The notes under the pieces: generated by a model
What the model was told of the DNA's origin: nothing
Database searches by the model: none
Seen by the model: the letters and a program-made list of their open reading frames with translations, nothing else
Shown here: in pieces, positions 1-6,376 of the stretch
How the letters are laid out: every line of letters starts with the position of its first letter
How positions within the stretch are numbered: position 1 is the stretch's first letter
NCBI GenBank assembly: GCA_023145315.1
Contig: JAGLEA010000115.1
Coordinates: 1 to 6,640, forward strand
From: Psychrilyobacter sp.
GTDB taxonomy: Bacteria > Fusobacteriota > Fusobacteriia > Fusobacteriales > Fusobacteriaceae
Reading direction: 5' to 3'
DNA: 6,640 bases
Position numbers and translations under genes: made by a program

Positions 1-9
1 CCTTTTAAT

Positions 10-1320
10 TTATCCTTTTTTATTAACAACAAAGTTAAGTGGACATCCTTCAAATCCAAATGCTTCTCTAAATTTATTCTCAATATATCTAATATATGAG
101 AAATGTAATAACTCTGGATGGTTACAGAATATAACAAATTTAGGAGGTGCAGATGAAACTTGAGAACAGTAGTTAACCTTGATAACTCTTCCCTTTCTTG
201 TAGGTGGAGGATTAAGAATAAGAGCTTCTTTTAGAACTGTATTAAGTAAACCAGTACTAATTCTCTTATGATATTCTTCATGGATTAGATCAACATGTTC
301 GATTAATTTTAGTGTTCTTTGCCCAGTTAGTGCTGATACAAATTCAATAGGAGCATAGCTTAGAAATGGTAGTTCTACTCTAAGATACTCTCTCATCTTA
401 TGCATAGTTTTAGTTTCTTTTTCTACGATATCCCATTTATTTACAACAATAACGATAGGTTTTTGCTCCTCATATGCTATCCCTGCAATTCTCTTATCTT
501 GCTCTGTAATTCCTTCTTTTCCATCCATTATTAGGAAACAAACATCAGCTCTTTTAATACTTTTTATAGCACGAAGAACAGAATAATATTCTAAATCCTC
601 TTCTATTTTAGATTTTCTTCTAATCCCTGCTGTATCTATAAGAACATACTTTTCATCATTATATTCAAAAGATGAGTCGATAGAATCACGAGTAGTTCCT
701 GCAACTTCGCTGACAATACTTCTTTCCTCTCCTAATAATCTATTAGTTAAAGATGATTTACCAGCATTAGGTCGACCAATAAGTGCAATTTTAATTCCTT
801 CTTCCTCTTCAGGAACTTCTAATTTGTTTATATGCTCGACTACAGTATCTAACATGTCCCCTAAGTTTACCTTGTGTTCTGCTGATACAGGAGCTAGATC
901 TTCAAATCCTAATCCCCAGAAATCATATGTATCTTCTAATTGTGCTTGGAAGTTATCGATTTTATTTACACATAAAATTACGTGTTTATTTTTCTTTCTA
1001 AGTAGGTATGCTACTTCTTCATCAAGTGCTGTAACTCCAGCTTTACCATCAACAATAAATAAGATAACATCTGCTTCATTCATTGCAACTTCAGCTTGTT
1101 GTTTTATCTTACTCATCATAAAATCATTATTTCTAGGCTCTAAACCACCTGTATCTACTAATACAAATTCCGTTCCACACCACTCTGTTTCTCTGTATAA
1201 TCTGTCTCTTGTTACTCCTGGTTGGTTATCTACGATTGCTACTCTATCTCCTACTAATTTGTTGAATAGAGTTGATTTTCCAACATTTGGTCTACCGACA
1301 ATGGCAACTATTGGTTTCAT
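10..1320 (-). CDS. der: Ribosome biogenesis GTPase Der (EngA), double Era-like GTPase
   Basis: Der is an essential cytoplasmic GTPase that acts in late assembly of the 50S ribosomal subunit. The 436-residue protein is full length for the family and has two tandem G domains. G domain 1 shows the P-loop GRPNVGKS (9-16), PGVTRD (34-39), DTGG (56-59) and NKID (119-122). An acidic linker (PEEEEG, 170-175) leads to G domain 2 with GRPNAGKS (182-189), AGTTRD (207-212), DTAG (229-232) and NKWD (294-297). The remainder, from about residue 350, is the KH-like RNA-binding domain typical of Der. The start is ATG at 1318-1320, with AGGAGG at 1329-1334, eight bases upstream. The gene begins 20 bases after the ygiQ stop and is probably co-transcribed with it. 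The only oddity is Ala in place of the usual Val in the second P-loop. Identification is secure from the double GTPase architecture. Confidence 0.98.
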   Translation of the reverse strand: MKPIVAIVGRPNVGKSTLFNKLVGDRVAIVDNQPGVTRDRLYRETEWCGTEFVLVDTGGLEPRNNDFMMSKIKQQAEVAMNEADVILFIVDGKAGVTALDEEVAYLLRKKNKHVILCVNKIDNFQAQLEDTYDFWGLGFEDLAPVSAEHKVNLGDMLDTVVEHINKLEVPEEEEGIKIALIGRPNAGKSSLTNRLLGEERSIVSEVAGTTRDSIDSSFEYNDEKYVLIDTAGIRRKSKIEEDLEYYSVLRAIKSIKRADVCFLIMDGKEGITEQDKRIAGIAYEEQKPIVIVVNKWDIVEKETKTMHKMREYLRVELPFLSYAPIEFVSALTGQRTLKLIEHVDLIHEEYHKRISTGLLNTVLKEALILNPPPTRKGRVIKVNYCSQVSSAPPKFVIFCNHPELLHFSYIRYIENKFREAFGFEGCPLNFVVNKKG

Positions 1321-1340
1321 AATTTATTCCTCCTGTTACT

Positions 1341-3164
1341 TTATTTCTTGAATTTATTTTTACCCTTGAATTTCTTACTCTTGGGTTTATTAATTTTGTC
1401 ATTACTAGGTTCGTTACTCTTACTTTCTTTAGCTTTATTCTTGTTGTAAGAATTCCCCATATATCCATTTTTTTTATCTTTATCTATTAAAATATCTTTT
1501 TGCTTATATTTTCGTGCAGTATCTTTTTCTACTTTCATAGATTTTCCAGTAAATGGATCTATCTCAGTATAATACATGAGAGTAGAGTATGTCGATGGAG
1601 TAGGAGTAAATATTTGGACTTGCTCAGGATTTACCTTTAATTCACGGCTAGCAAACCTTTTTAAATCTTTCATATGTCCTTCATTACATCCAGGATGTGC
1701 AGCAATTAAATAATAAGTTAAAAATTGTTTCTTTCCTAATCTGTCATTTATCTTATAAAATTCATCTTTGAAATTTTTGAGAACCTCTTTACCTTGTTTT
1801 CCCATAAGACCTAAAATCTCATCTTCAGTATGCTCAGGAGCTATCTTTAATTGTCCAGAAACATGATCTTTTACTAAATTTTCTAAATATAGATTTCCAC
1901 AATTCTTATCATCCATAATTAAATCATATCTAATACCTGAAGCGATAAATACTTTTTTAATACCTTCTACTTTTTTTACTCTATCTAATAACTCCAGTTG
2001 TTTTTTATGGTTAGGATTTAGAACTTTACAAGTCTTCGGATACATACAACGGATATCTTTACATGCTCCTAATTTTTGCTTTTTGAGACATTCGATTCCA
2101 TACATATTAGCAGTAGGTCCGCCAAGGTCAGAGATATATCCCTTAAAGGATTTCATCTTAGTAATTCTTTCTACCTCTTCTACTATAGAATCAATACTTC
2201 TTTCTGTAATTGTTCGTCCTTGATGAACAGCAATAGCACAGAAATTACATTCACCATAACATCCTCTATGAGTAGTAACAGAGTGCCTTATAGTTTCTAG
2301 AGCTTTGACATCTCCTAATTTTTTATAGTAGGGATGTAGCTCTTTCTCATACTCTAATCCATATATCTCATCCATCTCCTCACTTGTAGGTATGATAGAT
2401 GGTGGATTTTGTATTAGATATCTTGTATCTTGCTTTTGTGATAATCCAACAGCTGTAATATGATCATTATTTACATAAAACTTTTCAAAAGCTTCTATAA
2501 ATTTATACTTATCCTCTTTACATTCGTCAAAACTAGGAATCTCTAAATAACCCTCTTTAGGTTCTTTTGCAATATAGCAAATTCCACGGATATCAGTATA
2601 CTCATCACCATTAGAAATAGCATTAGCCAGTTCTAGCATAGATTTTTCTCCCATACCATATGATAATATATCAGCTTTAGAGTTAAATAAAATTGATTTA
2701 CGTAATTTATTAGTCCAAAAATCATAATGAACAGTCCTACGCAAACTAGCCTCTATTCCACCAATAACTATAGGCTTAGGAGTTGATTTGAAGTTTTTCT
2801 TTATGATGTTAACATAGGAAATAGTAGCTCTATCAGGTCGTCTATTATTGATTCCACCAGGTGTGAAATCATCTTTTTGACGCCTTTTACGGGTAGCGGT
2901 ATAGTTTGCCACCATAGAATCTACACATCCAGCAGAAATTCCCCAATAAAGATTGGGAGCTCCTAGCCTTTTGATTTCTTCATCATTATTTATATCAGGT
3001 TGAGCAATTATTCCTACCTTAAATCCATATTTAGATAGATATTTACCGATAACAGCACTTCCATTATAAGATGTATCTACATAGGAGTCACCAGAAACTA
3101 AGATAATATCTAAGCTATCCCATCCTAACATATCCATTTCTTTTCTAGTAGTTGGTAAAAACAT
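1341..3164 (-). CDS. ygiQ: YgiQ/UPF0313 family radical SAM protein
   Basis: This is a cytoplasmic radical S-adenosylmethionine protein of the UPF0313 (YgiQ) family, whose substrate is, to my knowledge, not established. With the chosen start it has 607 residues. The N-terminal YgiQ region (about 1-290) includes LGWDSLDIILVSGDSYVD (13-30) and GGIEASLRR (135-143). The radical SAM core follows, with the 4Fe-4S motif CYGECNFC (Cys302, Cys306, Cys309), ISDLGGPTANMYG (344-356) and KIAPEHTE (440-447). Three further cysteines (368, 373, 379) are also present in the E. coli homologue as I recall it. The last 35 or so residues are a lysine-rich, low-complexity tail. I chose ATG at 3162-3164 because GGAGG (3169-3173) precedes it by four bases. 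The in-frame TTG at 3174-3176 would put that ribosome site inside the gene, and it has no site of its own. The start MFLPTT also matches the family. der follows after 20 bases. Confidence 0.95.
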   Translation of the reverse strand: MFLPTTRKEMDMLGWDSLDIILVSGDSYVDTSYNGSAVIGKYLSKYGFKVGIIAQPDINNDEEIKRLGAPNLYWGISAGCVDSMVANYTATRKRRQKDDFTPGGINNRRPDRATISYVNIIKKNFKSTPKPIVIGGIEASLRRTVHYDFWTNKLRKSILFNSKADILSYGMGEKSMLELANAISNGDEYTDIRGICYIAKEPKEGYLEIPSFDECKEDKYKFIEAFEKFYVNNDHITAVGLSQKQDTRYLIQNPPSIIPTSEEMDEIYGLEYEKELHPYYKKLGDVKALETIRHSVTTHRGCYGECNFCAIAVHQGRTITERSIDSIVEEVERITKMKSFKGYISDLGGPTANMYGIECLKKQKLGACKDIRCMYPKTCKVLNPNHKKQLELLDRVKKVEGIKKVFIASGIRYDLIMDDKNCGNLYLENLVKDHVSGQLKIAPEHTEDEILGLMGKQGKEVLKNFKDEFYKINDRLGKKQFLTYYLIAAHPGCNEGHMKDLKRFASRELKVNPEQVQIFTPTPSTYSTLMYYTEIDPFTGKSMKVEKDTARKYKQKDILIDKDKKNGYMGNSYNKNKAKESKSNEPSNDKINKPKSKKFKGKNKFKK

Positions 3165-3167
3165 ATG

Positions 3168-3173
3168 ACCTCC
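3168..3173 (-). promoter_or_regulatory. Ribosome binding site that fixes the ygiQ start
   Basis: The minus strand reads GGAGGT here, four to five bases before the ATG at 3162-3164. The spacing is a little short but usable. No purine-rich site lies upstream of the in-frame TTG at 3176, so the ATG is preferred. Confidence 0.75.
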
Positions 3174-3202
3174 CAAATAATTATTTTATTAAAATACTAT
3201 AT

Positions 3203-3231
3203 ATTATATCATATATGCTCTGTTATTGCAC
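3203..3231 (-). promoter_or_regulatory. Predicted ygiQ-der promoter, extended -10
   Basis: On the minus strand TGATATAAT (3203-3211) is a perfect extended -10 element (TGnTATAAT). A weak -35 candidate, GTGCAA (3226-3231), sits 17 bases upstream. The implied start site, near 3196, gives a 5' leader of about 30 bases before the ygiQ ATG. This looks like a sigma-70 type promoter that relies on the extended -10. It is the only plausible promoter I see for the ygiQ-der pair. Confidence 0.6.
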
Positions 3232-3313
3232 GACTAATAAGATAAGTTTAAATTATTTGGATAAAAGTGTGCTAAAAATAAAATCTTATTTATTGTCTTC
3301 TTTGAAGAGAGAG

Positions 3314-3348
3314 TAGAACTAAGATTCTCTGACCTTTTCTTGGTTCTA
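3314..3348. repeat. Near-perfect 11-bp inverted repeat in the divergent intergenic region
   Basis: The left arm TAGAACTAAGA (3314-3324) and right arm TCTTGGTTCTA (3338-3348) are complementary except for one T-G position, and are separated by 13 bases. The right arm ends just before the -35 region of the downstream plus-strand regulator. No T-run follows on either strand, so it does not look like an intrinsic terminator. An operator for the adjacent regulator, or an RNA hairpin, are both possible. The repeat is seen directly; its function is inference. Confidence 0.55.
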
Positions 3349-3351
3349 TTA

Positions 3352-3380
3352 TTATCTAATTTATAAAGTTATGCTATAAT
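3352..3380 (+). promoter_or_regulatory. Predicted promoter of the PAS/HTH regulator, extended -10
   Basis: TGCTATAAT (3372-3380) is a perfect extended -10 element. The -35 position, 17 bases upstream (TTATCT, 3352-3357), is poor, as is common with extended -10 promoters. Transcription would start near 3387, leaving a leader of about 26 bases that carries the ribosome site AAGGAGGGG (3395-3403). Confidence 0.65.
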
Positions 3381-3412
3381 AAAGGAAATAAAATAAGGAG
3401 GGGTGACTAGTT

Positions 3413-4051
3413 ATGTCTAAATTAAATTCATATATCCATCTTGTAGACTTTATAGGTGAATTTTTAGGGTCAAATTATGAAGTTGTACTACATGATGTAA
3501 AAAATATAAATAATTCTATAATAGCGATAAAAAATGGGCATATTTCAGGAAGAAAAATAGGAGGACCATTAGCAGATCTATCATTTAAACATATAAAAGA
3601 AAATCAAGTGAGTGGAAAAAAGTATATTTTATTATATGGGAAAACAAAAGATGGTAGACAGCTAAAGACTTCTACGTATTTTATCCGTGATGAAGATGAT
3701 GAGATAATAGGTCTTCTAGGGATAAATACTGATATATCTAGTTTTGTAGAACTAAAGGAAAGATTAGAAGGATTCATAGGCTATAGTGAAAACCAGGTAG
3801 AAGAAGTGAAGCAAGAGGAGGAACATTTTGAAAATTCTATTGAGGATATTATGGATTCTATAATAGATGAAGTCGTAGGTGAATCTTTAATTAGTGTAGA
3901 AGAGATGGATCATTTAGAAAAATTAGAAATTACAAAAAAATTAAATATTAAAGGTGTTTTTTTGATAAAAGGTTCAGTATCAAAAGTTGCAGAGAAATTG
4001 AAAACATCAGAAGCTACATTGTATAGATATATTAAACAAGTAAGTATATAA
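3413..4051 (+). CDS. YheO/DauR-type transcriptional regulator (PAS plus helix-turn-helix)
   Basis: This is a 212-residue DNA-binding regulator of the YheO/DauR family. The N-terminal part (about 6-112) matches the YheO-like PAS domain: EVVLHD (23-28), NGHISGR (41-47), a GP at 51-52 and GLLGINTD (100-107). A strongly acidic linker (about 126-168) follows. The C-terminal part (about 175-210) is the family's helix-turn-helix, with GVFLIKGSVSKVAEKL (181-196) and the recognition-helix segment TSEATLYRYI (198-207). The start is ATG at 3413-3415, after AAGGAGGGG (3395-3403); spacing from GGAGG is about 11 bases, slightly long. The family includes DauR, which controls D-arginine catabolism, but no amino-acid enzyme gene is adjacent here, so the ligand and targets cannot be assigned. 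It is divergent from ygiQ, appears monocistronic, and ends just before a strong terminator. Autoregulation is plausible given the dyad at its promoter. Confidence 0.9.
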   Translation: MSKLNSYIHLVDFIGEFLGSNYEVVLHDVKNINNSIIAIKNGHISGRKIGGPLADLSFKHIKENQVSGKKYILLYGKTKDGRQLKTSTYFIRDEDDEIIGLLGINTDISSFVELKERLEGFIGYSENQVEEVKQEEEHFENSIEDIMDSIIDEVVGESLISVEEMDHLEKLEITKKLNIKGVFLIKGSVSKVAEKLKTSEATLYRYIKQVSI

Positions 4052-4062
4052 TAAAACAACAA

Positions 4063-4090
4063 AAAAGCCTCGAGAAAACTCGAGGCTTTT
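4063..4090. terminator. Bidirectional intrinsic terminator between the regulator and rplS
   Basis: The G+C-rich arms GCCTCGAG (4067-4074) and CTCGAGGC (4079-4086) enclose an AAAA loop. Flanking A and T runs extend the stem by four pairs to 4063-4090. Read on the plus strand, the stem is followed by TTTT, ending the regulator whose stop is at 4049-4051. Read on the minus strand, it is followed by six Ts, ending rplS whose stop is at 4100-4102. This is a typical shared terminator for convergent genes, stronger in the minus direction. Confidence 0.93.
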
Positions 4091-4099
4091 ATATTATGA

Positions 4100-4450
4100 T
4101 TACTTTCTAAGTTCAGTGATTCTAGCTTTCTTACCAGATAATCCTCTAAGGTAGAATAATCTTGCTCTTCTAACTTTTCCGATTCTCTTAACTTCGATAC
4201 TTTCGATCATTGGTGAGTTAACAGGTAATATTCTCTCTACTCCAAATCCAGCAGTAACTTTTCTGATTGTGAAAGTTTTAGAAACTCCTCCACCATTTAC
4301 TCTGATTACTACACCTTCGAAATGTTGGATTCTTTCTTTTTCCCCTTCTTTAACTTTTAAAGAAACGTTTAAAGTATCTCCAGCTTTAAATGTAGGTAAA
4401 TCTGTTCTGATGTAATCTTTTTCTACTAACATAATTAACTTTTCTTTCAT
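4100..4450 (-). CDS. rplS: 50S ribosomal protein L19
   Basis: L19 is a component of the large ribosomal subunit, located at the interface with the 30S subunit. The 116-residue length is normal. Family landmarks are LRTDLP-like RTDLPTFKAGDTL (15-27), the core HFEGVVIR (43-50), FTIRKVTAGFGVERILP (60-76) and the C-terminal signature VRRARLFYLRGLSGKKARI (93-111). The start is ATG at 4448-4450, with AGGAGG at 4458-4463 and seven bases of spacing; Met7 has no ribosome site of its own. In many bacteria rplS is the last gene of an rpsP-rimM-trmD-rplS operon. Here it instead follows potD, has its own strong promoter, and is followed directly by a terminator, so it is a separate unit that may also receive read-through from the pot operon. 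Confidence 0.98.
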   Translation of the reverse strand: MKEKLIMLVEKDYIRTDLPTFKAGDTLNVSLKVKEGEKERIQHFEGVVIRVNGGGVSKTFTIRKVTAGFGVERILPVNSPMIESIEVKRIGKVRRARLFYLRGLSGKKARITELRK

Positions 4451-4522
4451 TGTATTGCCTCCTAAGTTCTAAGACATTCGTACTATCGCCATTGGATAAT
4501 AGAGGAATATCTGATTTCTAAC
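4451..4522 (-). promoter_or_regulatory. 5' leader of rplS, about 70 bases
   Basis: From the predicted start site near 4522 to the rplS ATG there is an untranslated leader of about 70 bases, longer than needed for a ribosome site. A CCUCU segment (4501-4505) could pair with the GGAGG of the ribosome site (4458-4462). A short hairpin, CUAUU with GAUAG, lies between them. L19 leaders that autoregulate translation are known in Firmicutes, but I cannot match this one to a known motif. The leader is inferred from the promoter; a regulatory role is only a possibility. Confidence 0.35.
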
Positions 4523-4528
4523 CTAATC

Positions 4529-4557
4529 AGTATATCATATTATTCATATTTTGTAAA
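4529..4557 (-). promoter_or_regulatory. Strong predicted rplS promoter
   Basis: On the minus strand TTTACA (4552-4557) and TATACT (4529-4534) are separated by exactly 17 bases, and TGA precedes the -10 to form an extended -10. Each box is one base from the sigma-70 consensus. The -35 box begins only a few bases beyond the potD stop codon. This is the best promoter in the window and suits a highly expressed ribosomal protein gene. Confidence 0.85.
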
Positions 4558-4573
4558 CAGATTTTAATCTGTT
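4556..4573. repeat. Small A+T-rich hairpin spanning the potD stop codon
   Basis: The plus strand reads AACAGAT (4556-4562), a four-base loop (4563-4566) and ATCTGTT (4567-4573), a perfect 7-bp inverted repeat. The potD stop codon (4564-4566) lies in the loop, and the repeat overlaps two bases of the rplS -35 box. In the minus direction the hairpin is followed by TACAAAAT, not a T-run, so it would be a poor terminator at best. It could mark the 3' end of potD mRNA or be coincidental. Confidence 0.4.
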
Positions 4574-5583
4574 AAAATCTCATTCCAAACTTCACTTTGA
4601 GCTTCTAGAGCTTCTCCTAAATCTACCATTAAACTTACATCTTTTAATTGATCTAAAGTATAAATTGGAGTTGTTGTTCTGATCTTTGCTGCGCCTTTAT
4701 TTATAGATGGTGTTTCTAGATAATCTATGATTTTTACATATACTTCTGGTCTATAGATATAATTTATAAATTTTTCTGCATTTTCTTTATTTTTTGAATT
4801 TTTTAATATAACCATGCTATCTATATACATTTGAGCACCTTTTTCAGGAATAAAAAATTCCATATTTTTACTTTGTTCATTATTCATATGAGAAACTATA
4901 TTTTCGTAATAACCTTGGACTACCATGTATTCACCATTTGTAAATCCCTTCCCGAAACTTTCACTGTCAAATTTTAAGATGTTTGCCTTCCATCCTAAGA
5001 TGATTTTTTTTGCATCTTCTAAATCACTAGGATCTGATGATATTGGTGAGTGTCCGGCTATTATTAATGCACTAGACATTACTTCCCTCATATCGTCAAG
5101 TAGGGTCATTTTTCCTTTTAGATCACTTCTATTAAAGATATCAAAAGATTTCTTAAAATCTTTGATGAATTTGGTATTAACAGCGATTCCAGTAGCTCCT
5201 ACTGAATAAGGAATTATGTATTCTTGATTTAAATCAAAAGTTATTTTGTCTGCTATACGGTTATCTAGTTCTTTCAAATTAGGAATATTTACCTTATCAA
5301 TTTTAGAAAGCATCCCTTGTTTTAACATGATTTCAGCATAATCTGTAGATGGAACAGCAATATCGTACCCATCCCCTCCAGCTTTAATTTTTGCATACAT
5401 TTCTTCATTAGAAGAGTAATAATCGGTAATAACTTCTATTCCTGTTTCTTTTTCAAAATCAGTTATAACTTCATTTGGAATATAATCTGACCAGTTAAAT
5501 AAATATAGCTCTTTTTTATTATCACCCTTTCCACATCCGATAAACATAGAAAGAAGTGTTACTAATAATATAATTTTTTTCAT
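4564..5583 (-). CDS. potD: Polyamine ABC transporter substrate-binding lipoprotein PotD
   Basis: This is the solute-binding component of a spermidine/putrescine importer, captured outside the inner membrane and docking on PotB-PotC. The 339-residue protein starts with a lysine-positive hydrophobic signal and a lipobox-like FIGC with Cys17, so it is probably a lipoprotein. Phe at -3 of the lipobox is uncommon. Family landmarks are LYLFNWSDYIP (26-36), YAKIKAGGDGYDIAVPST (63-80), PYSVGATGIAVN (125-136), the acidic DDMREV (163-168) and YIDSMVI (253-259). By alignment from memory with E. coli PotD, the pocket residues Trp34, Tyr37, Asp168, Glu171 and Asp257 correspond to Trp31, Tyr34, Asp164, Glu167 and Asp255. 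E. coli Trp229 and Trp255 appear as Tyr. The start is ATG at 5581-5583 with AGGAGG (5590-5595) six bases upstream. It follows potC by 21 bases. The substrate could be putrescine, spermidine or a related polyamine. Confidence 0.95.
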   Translation of the reverse strand: MKKIILLVTLLSMFIGCGKGDNKKELYLFNWSDYIPNEVITDFEKETGIEVITDYYSSNEEMYAKIKAGGDGYDIAVPSTDYAEIMLKQGMLSKIDKVNIPNLKELDNRIADKITFDLNQEYIIPYSVGATGIAVNTKFIKDFKKSFDIFNRSDLKGKMTLLDDMREVMSSALIIAGHSPISSDPSDLEDAKKIILGWKANILKFDSESFGKGFTNGEYMVVQGYYENIVSHMNNEQSKNMEFFIPEKGAQMYIDSMVILKNSKNKENAEKFINYIYRPEVYVKIIDYLETPSINKGAAKIRTTTPIYTLDQLKDVSLMVDLGEALEAQSEVWNEILTD

Positions 5584-5604
5584 AATAGTCCTCCTAAATT
5601 TATT

Positions 5605-6375
5605 TTACACCATATACTTTTGTATTTTCTTAGTAGACATAGCCAAAGCTATAGTCCCTGCTATTAGTATGACCGAGAGTGCGTTTATCACGGGTGATAC
5701 TCCAAATTTGATCATGGAATAGATATGTAGTGGTAGTGTAGAAGACCCTGGGCCTGCTACAAAAAATGTAATTACAAAATCATCTAATGAGAGAGTTATC
5801 GACATAAGCAACCCTGAGATGATTCCAGGGATTAAATTTGGTAATATAACTTTTGTCAAAGTTTGCATCTCTGTTGCTCCTAAATCATAGGCAGCTTCTA
5901 CTATTGAAAAATCAAAGTCGTGTAACCTAGCCAAGATAATAAAGAGAACAAATGGTATATTAAATGTTGTATGAGCTAAGAATATACTCAATAACCCCAG
6001 TTTAAAATGGATACTACTAAATAATATTAGGAGAGATACTCCCATTATAATATCAGGTAAAACTAGTGGTAAATATGAGATAACTTGTAGATATTTTTTA
6101 TGTTTAAAACTATACCACTGGATGGCTATAGCTCCTAAAGTTCCAATTACTGTAGATATAATAGCAGATGTAAATGCTATTAATATACTGTATCTAAAAG
6201 ATGTCCACAATCTTGCAGAATGACTAAATAGTTCTGAATACCAGTTAAGAGAAAATCCTTCCCAAGCTGTTCCTTCACCACCATTAAACGACTGAACGAT
6301 TAAGATCACAAGTGGAAGATATAAAAAAATAACTGCTAATACAAACATGTTAAATGAAAATGTTTTTTTGTTCAT
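5605..6375 (-). CDS. potC: Polyamine ABC transporter permease PotC
   Basis: PotC is one of two inner-membrane permease subunits of the spermidine/putrescine importer, pairing with PotB and driven by the PotA ATPase. With the chosen start it has 256 residues, normal for PotC. Six membrane segments are visible at about 8-28, 59-86, 94-121, 124-148, 183-208 and 229-247. The cytoplasmic EAA loop that contacts the ATPase reads EAAYDLGATEMQTLTKVILP (160-179), with its conserved Gly and terminal LP. Near the fifth segment, LSLDDFVITFFVAGPG (196-211) is typical of the family. I chose ATG at 6373-6375 because GAGGAG (6383-6388) precedes it at good spacing and it lies one base after the potB stop. The in-frame ATG at 6402 has no ribosome site and would overlap potB by 26 bases. 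potD follows after 21 bases. Confidence 0.96.
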   Translation of the reverse strand: MNKKTFSFNMFVLAVIFLYLPLVILIVQSFNGGEGTAWEGFSLNWYSELFSHSARLWTSFRYSILIAFTSAIISTVIGTLGAIAIQWYSFKHKKYLQVISYLPLVLPDIIMGVSLLILFSSIHFKLGLLSIFLAHTTFNIPFVLFIILARLHDFDFSIVEAAYDLGATEMQTLTKVILPNLIPGIISGLLMSITLSLDDFVITFFVAGPGSSTLPLHIYSMIKFGVSPVINALSVILIAGTIALAMSTKKIQKYMV

Positions 6376-6376
6376 C

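Noticed and set aside
824..1351. A 175-codon plus-strand open frame antisense to der
   Set aside because: It begins with TTG without a ribosome site, encodes a Ser/Thr-rich product typical of an antisense shadow, and lies over a highly conserved GTPase domain.
2076..2300. Plus-strand open frame antisense to ygiQ
   Set aside because: It covers the conserved radical SAM cysteine region of ygiQ, has no good start signal, and has no recognisable product.
3165..3176. Upstream TTG start adding four residues to YgiQ
   Set aside because: These bases contain the ribosome binding site for the ATG at 3164, and nothing suitable lies upstream of the TTG.
3236..3290. An 8-bp inverted repeat, AATAAGAT with ATCTTATT, in the divergent intergenic region
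   Set aside because: Its 39-base spacer and A+T-rich arms make it likely to be a chance match in such A+T-rich DNA.
3296..3308. Small palindrome TCTTC-TTT-GAAGA
   Set aside because: Only five pairs with a three-base loop and no T-run, so too short to call a terminator or operator.
4925..5209. Plus-strand open frame antisense to potD
   Set aside because: No convincing ribosome site, and it is entirely within a well-supported gene on the other strand.
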